Source: an uncultured Collinsella sp. (GTDB taxonomy: Bacteria > Actinomycetota > Coriobacteriia > Coriobacteriales > Coriobacteriaceae). Taken from it: DNA of 12,001 nucleotides. The first letter of the stretch is position 1, and every line of letters begins with the position of its first letter. The DNA lies in NCBI GenBank assembly GCA_902494945.1, contig CABUVF010000049.1:1-12001 (forward strand), read 5' to 3'. The position numbers were made by a program, and so were the translations under genes. Positions 1-6,784 of the stretch are shown piece by piece. Under the pieces are notes generated by a model. That model was not told where the DNA came from. It saw only the letters and a program-made list of their open reading frames with translations, and did not search any database.

Positions 1-1947
1 GCCGATGCGCGCGTGGACGATCTGATCGATGCCGATTCCAATCAGGGCATTGGCTATGCGCGCGACGACGTGGACGGCGACTCCATGATGTGGATGACGT
101 TGCTCGACATCATCATCGTGATCATGGCGTTTGTCTTTGTGGTCCTTACCGACGCCACCATCGAAGAGGAGAGCGCCATCATCGGCACGCTGCTCGCCAG
201 CGGCTATCGCCGTCGCGAGATCGTACTGCACTACCTGGCGCTTCCCGCCATCGTGGGCGTGGTCGCGGCGCTTTTGGGCACCGCACTCGGCGTTGCGTTC
301 TTTACCGAGCCCATGCGCGGTCTCTACTACGGCTCGTACAGCCTGCCGCCCTTCCAGGTGTACTGGAGCTGGGAGATCTTCGTGAAGTGTGCCGTGGTTC
401 CCGCCGCCGCGCTCATTCTCATCACGCTGGTGGGCCTGCTTCGCAAGATGGGCAAGACGCCGTTGCAGTTCCTTCGTCACGAGGCGAGCGGCAAATCGGG
501 CACCAAGCGTGGCCTGCAGCTGCCGGAGCGCATGGGCTTTGTCTCGCGCTTCCGCCTGCGCGTCTTCCTGCGCAACCTGGGCAACTTCGCCACGCTCTTC
601 GTGGGCATCGCGTTTGCCTCGCTGCTACTGCTCTTTGGCCTGGCGATTCTGCCCACGATGACGCACTACGCGGACAACCTCGAGACGAGCCTGGTCGCCG
701 AGCACCAGTACACGCTCAAGGCGCCGCTGGAACTCGAGGGCACTGCCGAGGAGCGCGAGCAGTGGTCGGCACTCGAGCGCTTGCAGTCGGTTGACGGCGC
801 GCTGCTTTCTGCCGCCCAGGATGCCGATGACGAGCTTGACGACGCGGCCGATGCGGCGCAGGCGGCAGCCGATGCCGCGACCAGCGCTCCGTCTGCCGAG
901 AGCCTGGCCGCGGCGCAGGACGCGCTCGCCAAGGTCCAGGACAAGAAGGATGCACTTTATGCGCGCCTCGATGACCTTGCCGATGCCCTCGGCTGCAACC
1001 GCGACGAGGCTATCGACCTGATCGACAAGGCCTCTAAGATTGACACCGACAACGACGACATTCACCCGGTCAACACGATCGACAACGGTGCAGGCGCAAT
1101 CGCGCAGGCCGAGAAATATGCCGTTTACCAGCTGCAATACGACCGCGGCGACGGAAATGGGCAGGAGACGATTTCCGTCTATGGCATCTCGCCCGATTCG
1201 CGCTACTGGAAGGGCCTCAACGTCGGCGACGGGCGCGTCGTCTTTGGCGGCGGTCTGCTCGATAAGTTTGGCTGGAGCGAGGGGCAGAAGGTCACGCTCG
1301 GTGACAAGTACGAGGGCGAGCATTATTCCCTTGAGTACGCGGGCAAGGACTGTGCCTGGGGCTCCAAGTCGGACATGAATATCTATATGAGTATCGATGA
1401 CTTTAATGAGCTGTTCGGCAACGATGCCGCCTACTTTAACGGCTATGTGAGCAACGAGAAGCTCGACCTTGACGCGCGCTACTTTGCCGGCGACACCACG
1501 CCCGACGACATGCGCGCCGTGGGCGACCAGTTTATCGGCATGATGAGCAAAATGATCGGCATGATGGTCGGGCTCGCGGTGTTTATCTTCCTGCTGTTTA
1601 TGTACCTGCTGACCAAGGCCGTTATCGACCATAGCGCCCGGTCGATTAGTTACATGAAGGTCTTTGGCTATCGCGATGGCGAGATCTCGCATCTGTACAT
1701 CCGCTCGATCACGCTGTGCGTGGCGGTGTCACTCGTGCTGAGCCTGCCCGTGATCATTGGCTCGCTGACCGCGATTTTCCGCTCGATGCTGCTCGCCTAC
1801 AACGGCAATATCGAGATCTACGTGCCCGCTTGGTCCATGGCTGCATGCGTCGGCATCGGCTTTGCGACCTACCTAGTCGTGGCGCTGCTACACACGCGCT
1901 CTATCAAGCGCGTCAGCCTGGCCGAGGCCCTCAAGGTGCAGGAGTAG
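1..1947 (+). CDS. FtsX-type ABC transporter permease, 3' part (5' end outside window)
   Basis: The reading frame is open from base 1, so the start lies upstream; 648 residues are visible. The fragment begins just before a first FtsX-like module: transmembrane stretches at about residues 29-51, 78-99 and 126-147, with the cytoplasmic motif ASGYRRREI after the first. A fourth membrane segment follows (about 195-217). Next comes a large, presumably extracytoplasmic region (about 220-510) with an Ala/Asp-rich predicted coiled coil at about 264-330. A second FtsX-like module closes the protein (membrane segments about 518-540, 570-594, 611-631; motif MKVFGYRDGEI). Such duplicated-FtsX permeases pair with a separate ATP-binding subunit, usually the adjacent gene, which would lie left of the window. 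Known relatives move lipoproteins or peptides or act mechanically on envelope enzymes. The substrate cannot be read from the sequence. Confidence 0.9.
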   Translation, partial: ADARVDDLIDADSNQGIGYARDDVDGDSMMWMTLLDIIIVIMAFVFVVLTDATIEEESAIIGTLLASGYRRREIVLHYLALPAIVGVVAALLGTALGVAFFTEPMRGLYYGSYSLPPFQVYWSWEIFVKCAVVPAAALILITLVGLLRKMGKTPLQFLRHEASGKSGTKRGLQLPERMGFVSRFRLRVFLRNLGNFATLFVGIAFASLLLLFGLAILPTMTHYADNLETSLVAEHQYTLKAPLELEGTAEEREQWSALERLQSVDGALLSAAQDADDELDDAADAAQAAADAATSAPSAESLAAAQDALAKVQDKKDALYARLDDLADALGCNRDEAIDLIDKASKIDTDNDDIHPVNTIDNGAGAIAQAEKYAVYQLQYDRGDGNGQETISVYGISPDSRYWKGLNVGDGRVVFGGGLLDKFGWSEGQKVTLGDKYEGEHYSLEYAGKDCAWGSKSDMNIYMSIDDFNELFGNDAAYFNGYVSNEKLDLDARYFAGDTTPDDMRAVGDQFIGMMSKMIGMMVGLAVFIFLLFMYLLTKAVIDHSARSISYMKVFGYRDGEISHLYIRSITLCVAVSLVLSLPVIIGSLTAIFRSMLLAYNGNIEIYVPAWSMAACVGIGFATYLVVALLHTRSIKRVSLAEALKVQE

Positions 1948-1950
1948 ACA

Positions 1951-2019
1951 TCGGGGACAGTCTTTGCCGATTCGCCGGCCGGGCGGCAAGCACTCATTTA
2001 AGTCTGTCCCCAATGAGTG
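1951..2019. repeat. Palindromic GGGGACAG/CTGTCCCC repeat element after the permease gene
   Basis: The outer arms TCGGGGACAGTCTTT (from 1951) and AAGTCTGTCCCCAATGA (to 2016) are imperfect inverted copies. Inside them, TTGCCG (1964-1969) pairs with CGGCAA (1984-1989). The right half also forms its own hairpin, CACTCATT (1991-1998) with AATGAGTG (2012-2019). The right half recurs at 10379-10401 with 19 of 23 bases identical. It looks like a REP/BIME-type intergenic repeat placed 3 bases after a stop codon. It could also help terminate transcription, but it has no T tract. Confidence 0.55.
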
Positions 2020-2026
2020 GCTGTGC

Positions 2027-2057
2027 TTGACTTCGACCCTACTTCAATGGGTACCAT
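2027..2057 (+). promoter_or_regulatory. Possible promoter of the DUF362 gene
   Basis: TTGACT (2027-2032) is a good -35 match. The best -10 candidate, TACCAT (2052-2057), has a 19-bp spacer, which is long. TATAGA at 2078-2083 is an alternative -10 but has no clear -35. The position between the repeat element and the ribosome binding site suits a promoter; the exact boxes are uncertain. Confidence 0.3.
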
Positions 2058-2099
2058 CCTCTATGTCTGTAACGCCATATAGACCGAGGGGATAGATCT

Positions 2100-3305
2100 A
2101 TGACCGCAACCGCACCCGCAGCACCGGCAAAGGTGTACTTCACCAACCTGCGCACGCATGCTCGCGAGAGCCAGCTCGACAAGCTCAAGCGCCTCATCCG
2201 CCGCGCTGGTATCGAGCGGATCGACTTTGAGAACAAGTTTGTCGCCATCAAGATTCACTTTGGTGAGCTGGGCAACCTGAGCTTTTTGCGCCCCAACTAC
2301 GCCCGAGCCGTCGCGGACGTCGTGAAGGAGCTGGGCGGCAAGCCCTTCCTTACCGACTGCAACACGCTCTATGTGGGTAGCCGCAAAAATGCGCTCGAGC
2401 ACATCGACACCGCCTACCAGAACGGCTTTACCCCGTACGCCACGGGCTGCCAGATCATCATCGCCGACGGCCTCAAGGGCACCGACGAGGCGCTCGTCCC
2501 GGTCGAGGGCGGCGAGTACGTGCGCGAGGCAAAGATCGGTCAGGCACTCATGGATGCCGACATCGTGATCAGCCTCACCCACTTTAAGGGCCATGAGCAG
2601 GCCGGCTTTGGCGGTGCCATGAAGAACCTGGGTATGGGCGGCGGCAGCCGTGCCGGCAAGATGGAGCAGCACGCCGCTGGCAAGCCGAGCGTCGATACCA
2701 CCAACTGCGTAGGTTGCCGTGCCTGCGAGAAGATATGCGCGCACAGCGCCATCACGTTTGACGGTACGCGTGAGCGCGAGCTTGCCAACGGCAACACCCG
2801 TACGGTTCACGTCGCCGCTATCGACCACGATCGCTGCGTGGGCTGCGGCCGTTGCATTGCGGCGTGCAACCAGGACTGCATCAAGCCCGACTATGATGCC
2901 GCGGCCGACGTACTCAACTACAAGATCGCCGAGTACACCAAAGCCGTCGTCGACGGCCGCCCGAGCTTCCACATCTCGCTTGCCATGGATATCAGCCCCA
3001 ACTGCGACTGCCATCCCGAAAACGACACGCCTATCGTCAACGATATCGGCATGTTCGCGAGCTTCGACCCGGTCGCCATCGATCAGGCCTGTGCCGATGC
3101 CGTCCTGGCATCCGAGCCGCTGCCTAACACCGAGCTTACCGACAGCGCGGCCAAGATGGAGCATGATCACGAGCATCTGGAGGGCGAGCAGGCCAAGGAT
3201 CCCTTCTGCATCACGCATCCCGACACCGACTGGCGCGCGTGCATCGCGCATGCCGAGAAGATCGGCCTGGGCACGAGCAAGTACGAGCTCATCGAGGTCA
3301 AATAG
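2100..3305 (+). CDS. DUF362 domain protein with two 4Fe-4S clusters
   Basis: 401 residues. ATG at 2100 is preceded by GAGGGGA (2086-2092), 7 bases away. An N-terminal DUF362 domain (about residues 10-200, with the glycine-rich stretch GFGGAMKNLGMGGG near 169-182) is followed by two bacterial-ferredoxin clusters. The cluster ligands are C203, C206, C209, C213 and C246, C249, C252, C256. The DUF362 fold resumes after them (DISPNCDCHPEND near 297-309; FDPVAIDQA near 322-330). A His/Glu-rich patch, HDHEH (355-359), lies close to the C-terminus. The family is soluble and presumably transfers electrons; the reaction is not established, and the common label "DUF362/4Fe-4S binding protein" is as far as the sequence goes. 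It appears monocistronic: its own upstream region on one side and a strong terminator 48 bases after the stop. Confidence 0.93.
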   Translation: MTATAPAAPAKVYFTNLRTHARESQLDKLKRLIRRAGIERIDFENKFVAIKIHFGELGNLSFLRPNYARAVADVVKELGGKPFLTDCNTLYVGSRKNALEHIDTAYQNGFTPYATGCQIIIADGLKGTDEALVPVEGGEYVREAKIGQALMDADIVISLTHFKGHEQAGFGGAMKNLGMGGGSRAGKMEQHAAGKPSVDTTNCVGCRACEKICAHSAITFDGTRERELANGNTRTVHVAAIDHDRCVGCGRCIAACNQDCIKPDYDAAADVLNYKIAEYTKAVVDGRPSFHISLAMDISPNCDCHPENDTPIVNDIGMFASFDPVAIDQACADAVLASEPLPNTELTDSAAKMEHDHEHLEGEQAKDPFCITHPDTDWRACIAHAEKIGLGTSKYELIEVK

Positions 3306-3352
3306 CACCTAGTTATTGGACATATCAAGCGCATTCGTGGCTTAATTCAAGC

Positions 3353-3391
3353 AAAATCCGCCCGCGAGCACAGCGCTCGCGGGCGGATTTT
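3353..3391. terminator. Bidirectional intrinsic terminator between convergent genes
   Basis: A perfect 17-bp stem (3353-3369 with 3375-3391) has a 5-base loop. Its outer ends are AAAA and TTTT, so it carries an A tract and a T tract and can work on both strands. It lies between the stop of the DUF362 gene (+) and the stop of the hydrolase gene (-), so it can end both transcripts. Confidence 0.92.
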
Positions 3392-3436
3392 CGGAAGTGC
3401 TAGGGGTCAGATAGACCAGTAAACCGTACTATTTGC

Positions 3437-4402
3437 CTAAAAATACTCGTCGAGGAAGTCGTCGACCGTGTTCCAGTAGAGCTCGGGGTTAACTTGCGCA
3501 CTCTTGGCGTGGGTGGCGCCATGGATGGTGAGCTTTTGCTTGACCTTGCTGGCGCACGCGTCGTAGTTTTGGTCGAGCATGTCGTACGGCACAAAGGTGT
3601 CCTGGTCGCCGTGGATAAACAGCATGGGAACCGTCGCGTGTTTGAGTTGCTCCACACTGCTCGCCTTATGAAAGTCGTAGCCCGCGCGCACGTTGCACAC
3701 CAAGTTTGCTACATCGAGCAAGGGAAAGCTGGGCAGCCCGAACACGTCCTTGAGCTGCAGAGAAAACTCGTCCCAAACACTCGTATAACCGCAGTCCTCG
3801 ATAATGCATTTCACGTTTGCGGGCAGAGATTCCCCCGCGACGTCCATGGCGGTTGCCGCACCCATCGACTCGCCAAAGACCAGGATGCGCGCCTCGGGGT
3901 CAGCCTGAACGATCCGCCCAATCCATGCAACGACATCGAGCCGCTCGGGCCAACCCATGCCGATATAGTCGCCGCCGGAGCGCTCGTGGGCGCGGGCGGC
4001 GGGTGCGAGTACGTTCATGCCGCGGTCGTGGAATCGTTTGACGTATCGGGCCATGCCGATGGGCTCATCGGTGTATCCGTGTAGGCAGATAGCGTAATTG
4101 TGCGTGCTCTCTGGGGCGGCAAAATACCAAGCGGCAAGTTCGGTTCCGTCATCTGCGGTGAGGCTGCTGCTCTCGCGGTTCTCTTTAAACCATGCCCGCG
4201 CCGCGGTTCCCTCGGCATCCGGCTGCTCACTTTCTTTGTCGTCCTTGCCGTCCTGCATCATCTTCATGGTGTATGGCGCGCGGGGATTCAGCGCGAAGTC
4301 AAACAGAAAGTTGCCGGCAAATCCGAGCAGCGCAATGACAACCACCAGTGCAACGATGCCGGCTATCTTGAGCTTTCGATGGGAATGTGCGTTTTGAGCC
4401 AT
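3437..4402 (-). CDS. Membrane-anchored alpha/beta hydrolase
   Basis: 321 residues. The ATG (4402 downward) follows TAGGAGA on the minus strand at good spacing. A single N-terminal hydrophobic helix (about residues 12-34) acts as a signal anchor, leaving the catalytic domain outside the membrane. The fold is an alpha/beta hydrolase. HGY (108-110) is the oxyanion-hole region, GESMG (177-181) is the nucleophile elbow with Ser179, HGDQD (264-268) carries the likely catalytic Asp268, and GATHA (295-299) carries His298. The triad is complete, so an active esterase, lipase or peptidase-like enzyme is expected. The family resembles the B. subtilis YqkD type; the substrate is unknown. The gene stands alone on the minus strand, divergent from the HlyIII-like gene, with an unusually clear promoter and two palindromes upstream, so it is probably tightly regulated. 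Confidence 0.9.
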   Translation of the reverse strand: MAQNAHSHRKLKIAGIVALVVVIALLGFAGNFLFDFALNPRAPYTMKMMQDGKDDKESEQPDAEGTAARAWFKENRESSSLTADDGTELAAWYFAAPESTHNYAICLHGYTDEPIGMARYVKRFHDRGMNVLAPAARAHERSGGDYIGMGWPERLDVVAWIGRIVQADPEARILVFGESMGAATAMDVAGESLPANVKCIIEDCGYTSVWDEFSLQLKDVFGLPSFPLLDVANLVCNVRAGYDFHKASSVEQLKHATVPMLFIHGDQDTFVPYDMLDQNYDACASKVKQKLTIHGATHAKSAQVNPELYWNTVDDFLDEYF

Positions 4403-4420
4403 GCGGTATTCTCCTATAAG

Positions 4421-4438
4421 ATGTTAATGCATCAACAT
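4421..4438. promoter_or_regulatory. Palindromic operator-like site 1 (hydrolase 5' UTR)
   Basis: ATGTTAATGCATCAACAT is an 18-bp palindrome broken at only one symmetric pair. Its core GTTAATGCATCAAC (4423-4436) matches 12 of 14 bases of the second site at 4468-4481. It lies between the expected transcription start and the ribosome binding site of the minus-strand hydrolase gene, a typical repressor position. The TTGATGCATCAA-like core resembles sites of dimeric winged-helix regulators such as MarR types; the regulator is not in the window. Confidence 0.5.
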
Positions 4439-4451
4439 TTAATGCAAGCGC

Positions 4452-4480
4452 ATTATGGACGTTCGCCGTTGATGCGTCAA
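4452..4480 (-). promoter_or_regulatory. Promoter of the alpha/beta hydrolase gene
   Basis: Read on the minus strand: TTGACG (4480-4475), a 17-bp spacer, then CATAAT (4457-4452). This is close to the sigma-70 consensus with ideal spacing. Transcription would start near 4445, giving a leader of about 40 bases before the ATG at 4402. The -35 box lies inside operator-like site 2. A further inverted repeat (TAATGC-4 bp-GCATTA, 4440-4455) covers the -10 and start region. Confidence 0.7.
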
Positions 4481-4481
4481 C
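4468..4481. promoter_or_regulatory. Palindromic operator-like site 2 (over the hydrolase -35 box)
   Basis: GTTGATGCGTCAAC is a 14-bp palindrome with one broken pair and is nearly the same sequence as site 1. The centre-to-centre distance to site 1 is 45 bp. It contains the hydrolase -35 hexamer on the minus strand and lies about 43 bp upstream of the candidate -35 of the divergent HlyIII-like gene. Binding here could block hydrolase transcription and might also affect the other side. Confidence 0.5.
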
Positions 4482-4523
4482 AGGCAAAGAATGGGTAAAC
4501 AAAGGGTCACGTATGGTGCAAAT

Positions 4524-4553
4524 TTCGCACGCACCCAGACGCTTTGATATAGT
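4524..4553 (+). promoter_or_regulatory. Probable promoter of the HlyIII-like gene
   Basis: TATAGT (4548-4553) is a good -10 box. TTCGCA (4524-4529) is a weak -35 with an 18-bp spacer. Transcription would start about 30 bases before the ATG at 4589. Confidence 0.45.
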
Positions 4554-4588
4554 GTTGAGAACTCTTTACGTTGGAGGATGTAACCGGC

Positions 4589-5272
4589 ATGTCCGATTCG
4601 AGCGACAGTTCCAAGCCGCGACCCAAGGCCGCGGCCGTTCCGCACTACACGGTGGGCGAGGAGATCATGAACTCCGTCACCCATGGTGTCGGCTGTCTGC
4701 TGGGTATCGCGGGCCTGGTGCTCCTGATCGTATTCGCTGCCCTGCGCGGCGGTGGCCCGGCCCACATGGCCGCGGCAATTGTCTATGGCGTCAGCATCAT
4801 CCTCGAGTACCTAGCCTCCACGCTCTACCATGCGATTCAACCCGCGCGCGCCAAGCGCGTGTTCCGCATCATCGACCACAGCTGCATCTACCTGCTCATA
4901 GCCGGCAGCTATACGCCGTTTTGCCTCATCACGCTCGCAAACGACGGCGGCCCTGCGCTGTTCTTTGCCGTATGGGCCATCGCCATTATCGGCATCGCCC
5001 TCGAGTGCTTTATGCGCGAGCGTCAACCGCACTGGGTAAGTGGCCTGGTCTACCTGCTGATGGGCTGGCTCGTTGTCTTTAAGCTGCCCGACCTTGTGGC
5101 ACTGCTCAACCCCGTGGCACTTGCCCTGCTCGCTGTCGGCGGCGTGTGCTACACCGTGGGCGTGCCGTTCTACATCGCCAAAAACGTGCGTTACCTGCAC
5201 AGTGTTTTCCACTTGTGGGTGCTCGCCGGCAGCATCTTCCAGTTCATGGCGGTGATTCTCTTCGTAATCTAG
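4589..5272 (+). CDS. Hemolysin III / PAQR-family membrane protein
   Basis: 227 residues from ATG 4589. An in-frame TTG at 4571 overlaps the Shine-Dalgarno GGAGG (4573-4577), so the ATG is the better start. About seven hydrophobic segments follow a short charged N-terminus. Family residues are present: E24/E25, N28 and H32 in the first motif, S77-xx-YH81, D96-H97, and HSVFH (204-208) near the last helix, giving the His/Asp set expected to hold zinc. In the final helix the position that is often His in bacterial members is Gln218 (IFQF). PAQR relatives include adiponectin receptors with ceramidase-like activity. Bacterial members are only loosely linked to haemolysis and may act in membrane lipid homeostasis. 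The actual substrate is unknown. It appears to be transcribed alone. Confidence 0.92.
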   Translation: MSDSSDSSKPRPKAAAVPHYTVGEEIMNSVTHGVGCLLGIAGLVLLIVFAALRGGGPAHMAAAIVYGVSIILEYLASTLYHAIQPARAKRVFRIIDHSCIYLLIAGSYTPFCLITLANDGGPALFFAVWAIAIIGIALECFMRERQPHWVSGLVYLLMGWLVVFKLPDLVALLNPVALALLAVGGVCYTVGVPFYIAKNVRYLHSVFHLWVLAGSIFQFMAVILFVI

Positions 5273-5386
5273 CGATCGCGTCTGTGCCCGCGGACCTATC
5301 CAAGCGGCCGCCGGGCGCAATTGCCCTATCCGTCACCTACGCTTACTACCCAACGTCCCGAATCTTGGAGGTTCGAGAAACTCCCG

Positions 5387-6760
5387 ATGGACATAACCAT
5401 CTCCCTTATCACCACCCTCGTTTTGACCCTCATCAACGGCTACTTCTCTATGTCCGAGATGGCGCTCACCACGGCCAAGCGCGCCGTGCTGGAGCACGAG
5501 GCCGAGGAAGGCGACAAGCGCGCCGAGCGTGCCATTAAGCTGGCTGCCGACTCCGACCAACTGCTCGCCACCATCCAGGTCGCCATCACGCTCGTGGGCT
5601 TCGCCTCGTCCGCCGTCGCCTCGACGAGCCTGTCCGACCCGCTCGCCACGTGGCTCATGAGCTTTGGCATCGCGCCGCTTTCCGCCATCGCGCGCGGCCT
5701 GGCGCCGGTCATCATCACCGTCGCCGTCGCCTTTGTGTCCATCGTGATCGGCGAGCTCGTGCCCAAGCGCATCGGCCTTGCTAACGCAGAGGGCGTATCC
5801 AAACAGGTCGTGGGACCGCTCTCCGTGTTCCAAAAGATCGCCCGCCCGCTCGTGTGGCTGACCGGTGCCTGCTCCGACGGCCTGGCCCGCATCCTGCGCA
5901 TCAAGAGCGCCGACGACCGTCAGAACGTCTCGGAAGAAGAGATCAAGTACATGGTCTCGGAGCAGGACGACCTGCTCGACGAGGAAAAGCGTATGATCCA
6001 CGAGATCTTTGACCTGGGCGACACCGTTGCCCGCGAGGTCATGGTGCCGCGCGTGGACACCACCATGTGCGAGGACGACGAGACGGTCGCCGACGTGTTG
6101 TCCACCATGCGCCAGACCGGCTTCAGCCGCATCCCCGTCTATCACGAGGACCCCGACAACGTCGCGGGCATCGCGCACATCAAGGACCTGATCCAGCCCG
6201 CGCTCGATGGCAAGGGCGACCAGCCCATCGCCGGCTTTTTGCGCGACGCCACCTTTGTGCCCGACACCAAGGACATCCTGCCGCTGCTGTCCGAGATGCA
6301 GACCTCGCACGACCAGATCGTGGTGGTCGTGGACGAGTACGGCGGCACGGCCGGCATCATCACCATCGAGGACATCGTCGAGGAGATCGTCGGCGAGATC
6401 GAGGACGAGTTCGACCCCGACAACAAGTATCTCACGCGCCTTTCGCGCCGCGAGTGGCTCGTTGATGGGCGTTTTTCGTGCGATGACGCGATTGAGCTTG
6501 GTTGGCCGCTCGAGGAAAGCGATGATTATGAGACCATCGCCGGCTGGATTTTGGAGCTTTGCGACTCGGTGCCCGACATCGGAGAGGTGTTTGAGGTTGC
6601 GGGGTACAAGTTCAAGGTACAGTCGATGCGTGGCCAGCGCATTTCGCTCATTCGCGTGATCGCTCCGGCCGAAACCGATAAGAAGGATTCCGAGTCTTCG
6701 GTAGACGAGCCGACGACGTCGGGTGCGGGTTCCGCGAATCCGCACGACGGCGACGAGTAG
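5387..6760 (+). CDS. CNNM/CorC-type transporter (DUF21, CBS pair, CorC_HlyC)
   Basis: 457 residues from ATG 5387. GGAGG (5367-5371) is upstream with a long 15-base gap. An upstream in-frame TTG (5321) would add 22 non-hydrophobic residues lying over that Shine-Dalgarno, so it is disfavoured. The DUF21 membrane domain spans about residues 1-185, with helices near 3-24, 60-80 and 105-125 and the motif GELVPKRIG (122-130). Two CBS domains follow (about 212-270 and 280-338, with VVDEYGGTAGIITIEDI at 315-330). A CorC_HlyC domain sits at about 350-427 and a polar disordered tail ends the protein. CNNM/CorC proteins are linked to Mg2+ (and sometimes Co2+) export gated by nucleotide binding at the CBS pair. 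Often annotated "hemolysin family protein", but haemolysis is unlikely. It is followed 24 bp later by the next gene, so the two are probably cotranscribed. Confidence 0.94.
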   Translation: MDITISLITTLVLTLINGYFSMSEMALTTAKRAVLEHEAEEGDKRAERAIKLAADSDQLLATIQVAITLVGFASSAVASTSLSDPLATWLMSFGIAPLSAIARGLAPVIITVAVAFVSIVIGELVPKRIGLANAEGVSKQVVGPLSVFQKIARPLVWLTGACSDGLARILRIKSADDRQNVSEEEIKYMVSEQDDLLDEEKRMIHEIFDLGDTVAREVMVPRVDTTMCEDDETVADVLSTMRQTGFSRIPVYHEDPDNVAGIAHIKDLIQPALDGKGDQPIAGFLRDATFVPDTKDILPLLSEMQTSHDQIVVVVDEYGGTAGIITIEDIVEEIVGEIEDEFDPDNKYLTRLSRREWLVDGRFSCDDAIELGWPLEESDDYETIAGWILELCDSVPDIGEVFEVAGYKFKVQSMRGQRISLIRVIAPAETDKKDSESSVDEPTTSGAGSANPHDGDE

Positions 6761-6784
6761 GGCAAGGAAGAGTAGGGGAGAGTT

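Noticed and set aside
2061..3308. A 415-codon minus-strand frame opposite the DUF362 gene
   Set aside because: The plus strand carries two perfect ferredoxin cluster motifs and a ribosome binding site; this frame is an antisense shadow.
3401..3420. GGGGTCAGATAGACC-like palindrome next to the convergent terminator
   Set aside because: GGTC-AGATA-GACC is too short and no second copy was seen in the window; it may be a repeat remnant but cannot be supported.
5321..5386. TTG at 5321 as start of the CNNM/CorC gene
   Set aside because: It would place the Shine-Dalgarno GGAGG inside the coding region and add a non-hydrophobic leader; ATG 5387 starts directly before the first membrane helix.
5273..5386. 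Possible terminator GGGC-GCAATT-GCCC after the HlyIII-like gene
   Set aside because: The stem is only 4 bp and there is no T tract.
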